Below the pieces are notes generated by a model. The model was not told the origin of the DNA. It was given only the letters and a program-made list of their open reading frames with translations, and did not search any database. A stretch of DNA of 64,000 nucleotides from Coccinella septempunctata (lineage: Eukaryota > Arthropoda > Insecta > Coleoptera > Coccinellidae): positions 3,534,001 to 3,598,000 of the forward strand of contig NC_058192.1 in NCBI RefSeq assembly GCF_907165205.1, given 5' to 3'. Shown one piece after another: positions 12,814-22,711 of this stretch (the stretch's first letter is position 1; each line of letters begins with the position of its first letter). Made by a program: the position numbers and the translations under genes.

Positions 12814-14102
12814 AATTCACTTTTATTTTAGCAGTCGGTTGGACATGGAATTTTGACACATTTCACTCTGTATAGTACGAAAATTTGGGGTTATGACGCT
12901 TGTCAAAACATTTTTGGGTTTTAAATCAACGCTATGTTGCCCGTTCTACGTAAAAGTTTCTGTTATTACGTATTTTATCACAATGTCGAATCTCTTCGGA
13001 AAATATATGACGAACATAATTGAAGTTTATACAAACTGATTGAAGGCATACCAAATCCAGTTATTTGCATGGAGAATACAAGAGATCGGTATAATATCAT
13101 AATATGCACTAGCTTGAGGAGAGTTAATGTTCGTTATCTTCTTTGGCTAAAGTTTGAATACGTTACATCAGTTGTTTTCTAAAATATCAAACCGGAAGAT
13201 GAAATGCATATGATGCAGTGGTTGGGAATGGTATCTCCCGAAGGAATTAACAGATAATTATGTTAAATTCTTCAAGAAAAATCATCTTGCATCAATATAA
13301 GTGAAAGGAATTAAAGGAAGTTTCAAGTCAAGATGAACTTCACTTTTGAACAAAACTTTCACATGAATAAACAATTAACAGGACAATTGGCGAGTATTTG
13401 TGGCTGTTCATCTTTGATATAATACACACACACACACGCACACGAACACGCACACGCACACACACACCACCCACACACACACACGCACACACACCCCACA
13501 AATCCCTCACACACACAGACACGCCACACACTCGTCACTCGACACTAGACACTCGACACTAGACACTCGACACTCGACACTTGACACTCGACACTTGACA
13601 CTCGACACTTGACACTCGACACTTGACACTCGACACTTGACACTTGACACTCGACACTCGACACTCGACACTTGACACTCGACACTTGACACTCGACACT
13701 TGACACTCGACACTTGACACTTGACACTCGACACTTGACACTCGACACTCGACACTCGACACTCGACACTCGACACTTGACACTCGACACTTGACACTCG
13801 ACACTCGACACTCGACACTAGACACTCGACACTAGACACTCGACACTTGACACTCGACACTTGACACTCGACACTTGACACTCGACACTTGACACTCGAC
13901 ACTTGACACTCGACACTCGACACTTGACACTCGACACTCGACACTCGACACATGAAACACGACACTCGACACTCGACACTCGACACTCGACACTTGACAC
14001 TCGACACTCGACACTCGACACTCGACACTCGACACTCGACACTCGACACATGAAACACGACACTCGACACTCGAAACACACATCCTGCACCCACCACACA
14101 CA

Positions 14103-14141
<39 letters not shown>

Positions 14142-14154
14142 CCCACCAATCCCT

Positions 14155-14186
<32 letters not shown>

Positions 14187-14187
14187 T

Positions 14188-14241
<54 letters not shown>

Positions 14242-15307
14242 CCCCACCAATCCCTCACACACACACGCACACGCACACACACGCCCCACCCACACACACA
14301 CGCACACACACCCCACAAATCCCTCTCACACACCCAGACACGCCACACACTCATCACTCGACACTAGACATTCGACACTCGACACTCGACACTCGACACA
14401 CGACACTCGACACACGACACTCGACACACGAAACTCGACACACGACATTCGACACTCGACACTTAACACTAGACACTTGACACTCGACACTTGTCACTCG
14501 ACACTCGACACTCGACACTTGACACTCGACACTCGACACACGAAACACGACACTCGACACTCGAAACACACGAAACACGACACTCGAAACACACATCCTG
14601 CACCCACCACACACACGCACACACACACACACCCCCACAAATCCCTCACACACACACACGCACACGCAATCGCACACGCACACGCACACGCACACTCACG
14701 CACACACACGCACACTCACACACACACACGCACAAACACACACAAACACACACATAATTAGGTATTTATTGGTACCTTGAAACATTTACAATGTATAGGA
14801 CAAGTCAAATGAAAAATAGAAAAATCAATTTTCGGGAACTTATTCTACGATGACATTAATCGAAAATCCTGTTGTAAACTTTTCGCATTAATTCACTCAA
14901 ACATAAAATTCTCAAATGCCATCACTTGTTTGGATCTCCCAATAGAAGGAAATTCTTTGTAATCCTCTTCATTCACAATCTTTCTGATTGTGGAAATATT
15001 TAGCTGAAATATAAGTCGTTCAGATTCAGATGAAGTATTATATAAATTCTCTTACATTGAATATGTTCGGTACCGTCTGACGTATTGTGGATTTTAGAAT
15101 ATCAGGGTATAACTATTTGAATGAGCAGACCTGCGACCCTGTCTCTTTTTTCAATCACTTTCGGCATTTTCGTAATAAAAATTGATATTAGTTGTGGCAA
15201 CGGCGTTATGACATTATCGACATTTCATGAGCGCCAACCTTACTCCGTTCTAGTTACAAAAGCTTGAGAAAATCATGACCAACCGACTGCTAAAATAAAT
15301 GTGATTG
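12814..15307. mobile_element. TIR DNA transposon family A, copy enlarged by tandem repeats (~2.5 kb)
   Basis: The left terminus (AATTCACTTTTATTTTAGCA) and the inverted right terminus (ending TGCTAAAATAAATGTGATT) match the copies at 2925 and 29098. About 570 bp after the left end and about 550 bp before the right end align collinearly with the 29098 copy. Between them, where the 29098 copy has only a short ATA-rich run, this copy carries roughly 1.35 kb of AC-rich and 7-bp tandem repeats (13424-14755). No transposase frame is present. Confidence 0.85.
13424..14755. repeat. Compound tandem repeat: (AC)n blocks alternating with a 7-bp (GACACTY)n minisatellite
   Basis: Two 7-bp arrays (about 13530-14090 and 14345-14592) consist of GACACTC/GACACTT units with occasional GACACTA and CATGAAACAC variants. 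They alternate with AC/GT-rich blocks at about 13424-13525, 14090-14340 and 14600-14755. The linkers recur: ACCCCACAAATCCCTC, GCCACACACTC and CACATCCTGCACCCACC each appear at least twice, so the whole module was duplicated. Long open frames here (for example 269 codons on the minus strand) are a by-product of a 7-bp period lacking stop codons. Confidence 0.95.
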
Positions 15308-16320
15308 GAGCATAAAAAGGAAGTCTCCTTTTGAATATCCATTTTTTTTCGCTGTTGCAAGGATTTAAGTTAATTACTGGCTGTGAGTAACAACATAAGA
15401 CGATGTAAGCTACGAGTTCCATCAGCAGATTTTCCACAATTTTCATATTTGAACGAAGCCTTTTTATGAAACTCCAAATAAAAAGATTCACTTTTTTTCT
15501 ATTCTGCGAAACAATGTAGGACGTACCGGCAAACCGGCAATTGTATGGGGCGCTGCGCAGCAAGGGCACTAAGAACGAAAGCGAAAGGAAACAATTTTGA
15601 CCGCATCTGTTGTTGGTACTAGCAACAAATGGTTGCGATTCGATGCAATCGGGCCTGCCGGTCGAGTCTCAAGGACAAATTTGGGTATGTTTTTTGTCGG
15701 TCGCCACGGTCAATTCTGGAACGTAGCAGGTGGTTGTGATTTTCAGAATTTCCGTCCAAATTGAAGATTCGCTGATTCTATGTTCGGGCGAGCGTCTGAG
15801 GGCCGCGGAAGGATGGTTATCTTGATTGCTGCTCGGTGCAGATTTCCTCCAGGTACATTATGGCTAGAGGGTTGTTTTTCAGACTACGCAGAGTCCGGAC
15901 GTCATAATGGCTTCTATGAAATTCCCCAGGATATTCATAGTTTACACTTGGAAACAAATCCTTTCAAATGTTTTTTTAGATTTTTTTTTATGGAAAAATA
16001 TCTATGTACATCCATATGTCAAATAGTTGAACCCTTAAGAGGTGGGAACATGTAGAAGGAACATTTTACGATGACCGGTTCATCGCACATAACTTCTGAA
16101 AGGGGTACCATAGTATATGTTGGTTATAATACCAAGAAACCATTTGCTTATGCTTCTTTGATTCTTCGAAATCACTAAGGGAAGTTTTCAAGGGGAAAGT
16201 TACCCTTTTCAACACCATTTTTTGTTACCAGTTTTTGTGGATGTTAAATATTACCGTTTTCGGGTAATTTAAGCTTGAATTATAACATCAGCAAGGTGGA
16301 ACAAAATTGTCTACTATATA
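15308..16320. other. Intergenic spacer with a GC-richer patch
   Basis: The stretch at about 15530-15860 is GC-richer than its surroundings and has a 91-codon open frame at 15780-16055 without a recognised domain. It could be a regulatory region of the calcium-channel gene 3 kb downstream. No splice chain or RNA gene was found. Confidence 0.35.
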
Positions 16321-17216
16321 GGGGAGACTAGGGAGCATTGATACATGGGGAGGCTTGATACAGGCTTATATCCGCGATCTGTAGCCGTTTTCAAAAGTTT
16401 TATACTAGTGAACACTATTCTTTGGCAGAGGGCATTGCGTGACGTTAATATGTAAGGCTAACAGTAGTTTGTTTGTGAAATATTCAACGAAGATTGTTTC
16501 GAGTTGAGAAATTGTAAGTTTTTACTCAAGTTACCTAAGGGTTTTATGATCATGCATTAATTCTTCGGCATAAACAAACATTTCACTGGGAAATATGCAT
16601 AAAACTACTCAATTTGCAGTTTTATTCGCCTTTCAAAATATATGAGTATAAGATGAAAACATAAATCCCTTTAAAAATTGCTTTCGGGGAGGTTTGAGAC
16701 ATTTGTCGTTGGGAGGCCTGATACATGAATCATCTTCAAAAAAATATTCCGTAGCTAGTTGGATAGGCCTACATGAAGGCGTTTTCACCATCCAACATAT
16801 CAAAAGGATTTTTAACAACTGGAATTTATCCGTACAATCCCCATGTATTTAACGAGGTCGACTTTTCTTGTGCGGAAGTGACTAACTGACCATTTCATGA
16901 TTTTTCTACACCTATGGGACCAAAGCAAGCCAGTATCATTGCTGACCTACCTACTGAGCTTAATAATCCTCTCGATTACTCTCCCAGTACATCGTATCAA
17001 TCCTCCCATATGTGGGGAGGCTTGAGACAGTTTGCATGTTTTTGTGTTCAACGTTCTGTGTAGAATAAGATGGATTATGTTTTGAGACTTCTATATTTAT
17101 TTTGTTGAACGATTAATTGAAGAATTATATAATATAAGAAAAGTCCTGTTTCTTCATATAATTCAGTTTCCAGAATAAAAATTCCAAAAAACGTATCAAC
17201 CCTCCCCAGTCTCCCC
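16321..17216. mobile_element. TA-flanked TIR element (896 bp) with internal copies of its terminal motif
   Basis: The left end GGGGAGACTAGGGAGCATTG and the right end (reverse complement GGGGAGACTGGGGAGGGTTG) form imperfect TIRs flanked on both sides by TA, fitting a Tc1/mariner/pogo-type target duplication. The terminal-like motif GGGAGGCYTGATACA recurs inside at about 16347, 16686, 16711 and 17014 and inverted near 16993. A short open stretch from about 16915 could be a remnant of a coding region but is not identifiable. Confidence 0.7.
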
Positions 17217-17321
17217 TACCTACTGCTTCTATTTCAAAGTTTAGAATGAATTTGTGTTAAAATTTGTCTGATTTCGTGTTTTTGTGAGTTTTGTTTTGGG
17301 TTTTGACTACTTTCATAATAG

Positions 17322-17780
17322 AGGTTCATAATCTCGTATTTGCTAGGATGAAACCTTTGATAGCAGGGCCAAACCCTTTGCGTATTATTCCTTATATCCT
17401 TAAGTTCATTGTTTTATATGTTATATACTCACCCTGAATGAATAAATGTGCGACTGTTTTGAACCGTTCTGAAACCATCAAAAAATCGATTCAAAACAGG
17501 CATTTCATCTCCTAGGAAATTTATACGAAAATGCAAATCTTCCTCTATGCCCAAGATAAGACACTGGAAAATGGTTATTTAGCTTTTATCTTGTTTTGGC
17601 CCACTTTTTCGTAAAGAATTTGAATTTTCCAATCAACTTCTCAGGAGTGAAGAACCATTTCTTATCTAAGAGAACTTAAGGATATAAAGGAATACTGCAA
17701 AAGGTTCAAGCACTCTATGGCTCTCCTATCAAAACTTATAAGCCTCGCAAATGCAGGACTCCATTGTGAACCAGCCTGTA
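17322..17780. mobile_element. Inverted-repeat element, ~460 bp
   Basis: The segment 17322-17415 and the reverse complement of about 17677-17775 are clearly related. Shared blocks include GGTTCA, TTTGATAG, and CCTTATATCCTTAAGTTC at the inner border. The outer right edge reads CCTGTATAATTA, resembling other small TIR elements. There is no coding capacity. The arms are diverged, suggesting an old copy. Confidence 0.6.
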
Positions 17781-17910
17781 TAATTAGGTAAAATATTGTC
17801 TCTGGAAAAAATGAAAATATGCAATTCAATCAAATCTGATAACTTTCCTGCTAGCATTTCACACTCATCGACCAATTCTGCAATAAAAAAAATATATAAA
17901 GCTATCAGGA

Positions 17911-17982
17911 TCCGATATGGTCTAGTGGCTAGGATACCTGGCTTTCACCCAGGAGGCTCGGGTTCGATTCCCGGTATCGGAA
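17911..17982 (+). tRNA. tRNA-Glu (anticodon TTC)
   Basis: Third identical copy of the 72-nt tRNA-Glu(TTC). Stems, A and B boxes and the CTTTCAC anticodon loop are intact. TTTT follows about 10 nt downstream. It lies about 0.5 kb upstream of the putative calcium-channel promoter, in the same orientation. Confidence 0.97.
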
Positions 17983-18465
17983 TTAGTCTTTTGTATGATT
18001 CAATGCAGGTGGCAAATTCTATTTTCTGCATCACACTCTATCATAAATATCCAGTGTTTGCTCATCTTTGAGTATCTGGTCTGGTAGAAAAATCTGTTCA
18101 CAAGGGTTTGATCTGTTCAATAGGTTTCATACGAAATCTCAATTTCTCTCAACTTTTTTCGGAACATCCAGAGACTTTCTCAATGTAAAACCTCACGCAG
18201 AATATACAGCGTAGACAATAGAGACCAAGCAATAATTCTTGTCTGTAATCTGTAATGCCTTCGTCTCTCCCTCTAGATCTTCGCCGACAAACCAACCCAT
18301 AAATTAATCCTCCGCCAATAGATTCCGGGAATGATTCTTATTCATTCTATGCCCGTTCGCAGATCGCCTTGAGAATCATGTTCCATAGAACCGGGAATAA
18401 AAAATAATAGAGTGCGCATTGTTCTACGTCTGGCCAGGACCATAATCTAGGTCGCATTATCTGGT

Positions 18466-18473
18466 TATATAAG
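18466..18473 (+). promoter_or_regulatory. TATA box of the calcium-channel beta-subunit promoter
   Basis: TATATAAG lies about 60 nt upstream of the ATG at 18526. Transcription would start near 18496-18502, where TTTGCTCATCC offers an initiator-like TCA. A CCAAT motif lies at 18315-18319. The surrounding 200 bp is GC-richer and free of repeats. The position relative to the first coding exon supports the call; start-site use is inferred. Confidence 0.45.
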
Positions 18474-18525
18474 ATGGGACAGGATTTTTTTCGTTTTGCT
18501 CATCCGCGGTTCGGCCATATGCTCT

Positions 18526-18577
18526 ATGGCTGCGAAACAGCATCTGCAGTCGGCCCAGCACGTGCTCTGGAATATAG
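18526..18577 (+). CDS. Calcium-channel beta subunit, exon 1 (N-terminus)
   Basis: Encodes residues 1-17 (MAAKQHLQSAQHVLWNI) plus the first base of codon 18, then a strong donor ATAG|GTGAGC. No earlier ATG was chosen because the TATA box at 18466 places the start of transcription just upstream. The phase-1 end joins the exon at 19231 in frame. The N-terminus of beta subunits is isoform-specific, so similarity cannot confirm it; the evidence is the promoter, the donor and phase agreement over four consecutive exons. Confidence 0.55.
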
Positions 18578-18730
18578 GTGAGCAACTCTGGACTCATCTT
18601 CGAGACCGCCCTACTGAAAATATTTAATTTTACATCGAACGCAAAGGCGAAGTTGGACAGGATCGGACTTAGCAGGACACGAAAGTAAACCGTCAGAAAT
18701 GCTTGAACACCCTCCTAACCCCTAACCCTC

Positions 18731-18975
18731 GTAACATCAGGAGTGCCTCAGGGTAGTCATTTAGGTCCGATGTTATTTGTAATAATTATCAGTGATATAG
18801 ATTCTGTCAATTTTTTTAAATTCACTTCGATTAAGTCCATTTCGGACTATTTTGTTTGCAGTCGGACCTGAAGGCATTGGTGTGCGACGAACTGTTTGTA
18901 TTTGAATATTGAAAATGTCTCAAGGGTTCAGAGTCCAACATTTCCATACTTCACATCCTATGAGAAGCAATTAAA
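18731..18975 (+). pseudogene. Non-LTR retrotransposon reverse-transcriptase fragment
   Basis: Translation from about 18731 gives the hallmark GVPQGSHLGPMLF, followed by a motif resembling the LYLNIE segment of insect LINE reverse transcriptases. The reading is interrupted by a frameshift and a stop near 18860 and lacks the catalytic FADD box. It is a short dead fragment inside intron 1 of the calcium-channel gene, in the same orientation. The nearby CCTAACCCCTAACCC run is too short to be telomeric. Confidence 0.75.
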
Positions 18976-19230
18976 AAAAAATCATTCTTGTCTCTGGTCT
19001 GGTGTCTAACATGACAGCTTTTCAGGTACTATATTCAGGGAGCTATATCTAAACAGGGACTGCTAAAAAAAATTATATGAAAAAAAATCCACACTATTCT
19101 TGACAAAGAATGAAATGGCTTCTACTCTGAATTCAAGAACTTCGAAAATCGGTAATTCAATCAATCATCACTTAGCCCCACAATTTTTGTCCGAAAAACT
19201 CATTTCCGTATTGTTTTATTTCCATTGCAG

Positions 19231-19295
19231 CTGTGTCCAAACGATCTTTCCATTTGAATTACAAACCAGGGTGGCAGATGATAAAAATGAAACAG
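19231..19295 (+). CDS. Calcium-channel beta subunit, exon 2
   Basis: A 65-nt exon between the acceptor TTTCCATTGCAG and the donor AACAG|GTAAGG. Entered in phase 1 it encodes about 22 residues (including SFHLNYKPGWQMIKMKQ) and leaves in phase 0. A second frame is also open across the exon, but only this one connects to both neighbours. The peptide is part of the variable N-terminal region ahead of the SH3 domain. Confidence 0.6.
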
Positions 19296-19666
19296 GTAAG
19301 GGTTCGGACCTACCCCTAGCCTTTACTAATTAAAGGAAAAGGATCTAATTTACTGGGGGTACAAAGTTGTTGTAACGTATACGCGTCATATGACTCAGGG
19401 CGATGAATTATTGTTATGACCATATTGGTCTGCTGGGTTTTAGTTGTCAGTGCTCATATTAAACTTCTGTTAAATGGCCGTTTGGTAATTGGGGTGGTCT
19501 GAAACCCTACGAAAAAATCGGGAGTTAGGTTAGGTACTGATATTGGTAATAATAATTAGCGCCTGTAGCAGTTATAATTTTCTATCATCATACAGTGTAC
19601 TATATTGATAATTGTGAATTATTTATTATTTGTATTTCACTATTTTTATTCTGCTTTTTTTTTCAG

Positions 19667-19702
19667 GAATCATCCCCAACTTTGACGCTTATATCGTCAA
19701 AG
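19667..19702 (+). CDS. Calcium-channel beta subunit, exon 3 (microexon)
   Basis: A 36-nt exon with a long pyrimidine tract and TTTCAG acceptor and an AAAG|GTAAGC donor. It encodes ESSPTLTLISSK in phase 0-0, which joins the phase-0 exon at 49771. The ~30 kb intron that follows is unusually long relative to the others in this gene. Confidence 0.6.
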
Positions 19703-21419
19703 GTAAGCAGGCCATGCGTCCACTACGTTGTCCGATCAAGGTGTGTGTAACAGTGTGCTTTAATATTTAAAATAACTGAAAGCAATCAGTTTTGCCAACC
19801 CAAAAATGGAGAAAATCTTTTTGATCAACCAGGTAAATAAACAAAGGATATTTTTTCGTTCATTTTTTATTTTGGAGCTAGTTGATTTCGACGAATAAAT
19901 TCGAATTTTATTTTATTCAGGATGAGTATAATAATTACATACCATGGTATCTCAAAAAAAAAAGAGAAGGCTACAAATCAGCCCAACGAAAATTCTGAAA
20001 GATTGGACTGAATTAAATCAAGTGGATTGGACTTAAATTTTTGGTTATTTGAGATTGTTTTTGTTGGATGCATAACTTGAAATGAGAGATATTTGGAACA
20101 AATATTAACAAAAAAGTCACACTGGCTATTTATGTGATTGTTTTTGGAGTCTTGCGAAATGTTTCTTTTACTATGATTTTATCAGGATTATTCTGATTTG
20201 GTTGACGGATTTTTCACCAAATTAATTAATTTTTATGCTTCGAAAGGTTATCTAATTCCTTCTGATTCCCCCTCTGGCTAACAACATCGATAACTTCAGT
20301 AATGAAAATCGCTGGGTATAAACGCAACAATGGGAAATTGTCAAAATTTCATCAGGGCTTTCACGAAACCGTACCATGCTTTTCAGTGGGAAATTGTTAT
20401 AATTAAGGTTGGCAATACTGATTGATAACCTTCATGTTATGCTCGGTGCGTGACTGCATTGAAAGTTTTTCCTTTTTCATTTTCTTGAATCAACGCACCA
20501 CATTTCTGGTTTAAGTCCACCCCTCTCTGTTTTGTGCATGAAAACATGAACATGTGTATATATTTTAAGTTCGATAAGGAACCGCTTGTGGTTATTATTT
20601 TCGATCAAATTTCAGGTGCGATACCATTTCATTTCGTGTTCATATGCTGGTTTTTAATAGTTATATGCTCGCAACTCTGAAAGGCTAACGTAAAAATTGG
20701 AATTTAAGCTTTAAGGACTACACGAAAACGAAAAATTTTGTGTTATACAGTTGTCGTTCTTAGTGAGAAATTCCTGTACAAAGAATCATCAAAAACAAAC
20801 CTATTTTCTACCCGTATTCTATAGAAGCAGTTCGGATATTCGCAGAGTGGCGTAAACAGGAAAATAAAATGCGTATATCCGTCTGAAACTTTTCCCTTTA
20901 TCCTTCAAACCATTTACTTCGGAATGTACGCATAGTAAGAAGTTTTATTTTCATCGTTCCTCATTCGCGAATAGATCTCCGAATTCGGAAACTTCTGCCG
21001 ACCTTTTTGCTTACTTGCGTAATAATAAAAATGTGGGTAGATATAGTTCTTCACTTCTCCGGGTGTAATAAAACTCCCCTAACAAAGGGGAAACATTGCC
21101 CTGGAAATAATACGCTACGGCCTTTACGAATTTCCAATTTCTGCTAGGTCTTCAAATATTTCGGCAATTCGGAGGGTCAATTTAGGATCGCGTTAACGTT
21201 TTGGCAGTTCCTATCATTGAATTGGGGGGGGATTCTTCATGAACAACGATTAACGTTACGAGGACTTTCTTGGATGTTTTTATGACTTTCCGTCACCGCT
21301 TTTCGCATATTTTTTGGTATATTTACGCAGTTTTTGAAGGTTCTACTGGTCAAATCTGAGATGACTCAATTTTGTATATATATGGTTTTGGGATATTTTT
21401 TAAACTGCTTTGTATAATA

Positions 21420-22711
21420 CACTCCGCAAAAAAATTAACGCACATTATGGAAATCTCAAATTTATTCTACAACTGAAGGTGTTCTCAATGATAATTATTT
21501 TTATCAGAATTATGCATGCATATGTTATCCACTTTCAACGGTTTTCTTCAATACAGATGTTTTTTCCCAGCTGGAATAAAAAAAGATGATATTATCAGAT
21601 TCTGAATGTATTGGCTCCATTCTAAAATCAGTTGTTCTCGATCAATTCTAGTGATCAATAGTTTTTCTTTCGTTTGATTTTCTACACTCGATCGCTATGC
21701 AACGCGAAACACGCAATTTGACCCAAGAGGAATGTGCCCAAGCGGTAGTTTTGCGAGAAGAAGGGTGGACATACACAAGAATCGCAGAAAGGTTTGGAGT
21801 TTCCCATACAAGTGTGTCCAGAATGTTGCAGCGATTCAGGGAGACAGGTATGAATGTCCGAAGACCAGGACAGGGTAGACCACGGGTAACAACTGCCATT
21901 CAAGAACGTTACTTGAGAGTTTCTTCGTTGAGACAACGGTTTGCAACCGCTCGCCTCCTTCAAATTCAGCTTGAGCAAACTCATGAGGTGCAAATTAGCA
22001 CTCAGACAATAAGAAATCGCCTCAGAGAATATGATTTAAGGCCTCGTGTTGCGGCAAGAGGCCCAGCTCTTACCCTAGCCCATCGAAGGGCGCGTTTGGA
22101 TTTTGCGAGAGAGCATATCCATTGGGAAGAGGCCGATTGGGAAAGAGTTCTCTTCACAGATGAGTCTAGATTCTGCCTCTACCATTGTGATCGACGTTAC
22201 CTTGTATACAGACGTCCACATGAAAGATATGCTCAGTGCAATTTCCTGAATCGGTCTCTCGAATGGAATGGCCAGCAAGAAGTCCAGATCTCAATCCGAT
22301 TGAGCAGGTTTGGGACAACTTCATTAGATGGCTGAGAAGTTCAGAAAATCATCCAGCTACTCTTAATGACTTAGGAATCCAACTCGGAGAGATCTGGGAA
22401 GGATTAGAGCAGAACAATTCCAGATCACTCATTTTGAGTATGAACCGTCGTTGCCGAGCTGTAATTAACGCAAGGGGTGGAAATACCAAGTATTAAATCA
22501 CTTATCAGCATTTCAGTGTTTTGAAATTTGTTCATTTCTCTTCTTTCACATAAGATTCGGTGAAATCCTGAATTTTTCTTTCATTCAATGTGTCTTGTTT
22601 CGTTCCAAACCTTCCCGAGAGAACATAAAGAATAAGTTATAAAGTCAATGTAGAGTAAACTTTCATTAAAATTGAGATTTTCAGAATGTGCGTTAATTTT
22701 TTTGCGCAGTG
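21420..22711 (+). mobile_element. Tc1-like transposon, internally deleted (1292 bp)
   Basis: Perfect-looking termini: CACTCCGCAAAAAAATTAAC at the left and the reverse complement CACTGCGCAAAAAAATTAAC at the right. Similarity extends about 40 bp inward (GCACATT, then AAATCTCAA). Both ends are flanked by TA, the Tc1/mariner target duplication. The element carries a broken transposase gene (21697-22496). The close match of the termini suggests fairly recent activity, probably mobilised in trans. It lies in intron 3 of the calcium-channel gene, same strand. Confidence 0.93.
21697..22496 (+). pseudogene. Tc1-family transposase, catalytic core deleted
   Basis: The first part (21697 to about 22240) encodes the N-terminal paired-like helix-turn-helix DNA-binding domain (residues ~10-55, motif TRIAERFGVSHTSVSRML), a linker with RPRVTT and the second DNA-binding half. 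It then enters the DDE domain with the first catalytic Asp in LFTDESRFCL. The reading then jumps to another frame at about 22240, where the C-terminal part resumes with WPARSPDLNPIEQVWDNF (the third catalytic acid in NPIE) and runs to TAA at 22496. Roughly 70-75 residues of the usual ~340 are missing, including the second catalytic Asp, so no active enzyme can be made. Confidence 0.92.

Noticed and set aside
13507..14316. 269-codon minus-strand frame (and similar frames on both strands) of SSVECRV-type repeats
   Set aside because: The 7-bp and 2-bp tandem repeats lack stop codons in several frames, so long frames arise automatically; all frames show the same low-complexity periodicity.
13530..14592. 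Repeat array resembling a CRISPR
   Set aside because: Units are 7 bp and directly adjacent with no unique spacers, and the genome is eukaryotic.
18708..18730. Telomere-like CCTAACCCCTAACCC
   Set aside because: Only about two units and adjacent to a reverse-transcriptase fragment; insect telomere repeats are usually TTAGG and much longer.
21682..21993. 103-codon minus-strand frame
   Set aside because: Antisense shadow of the Tc1-like transposase.
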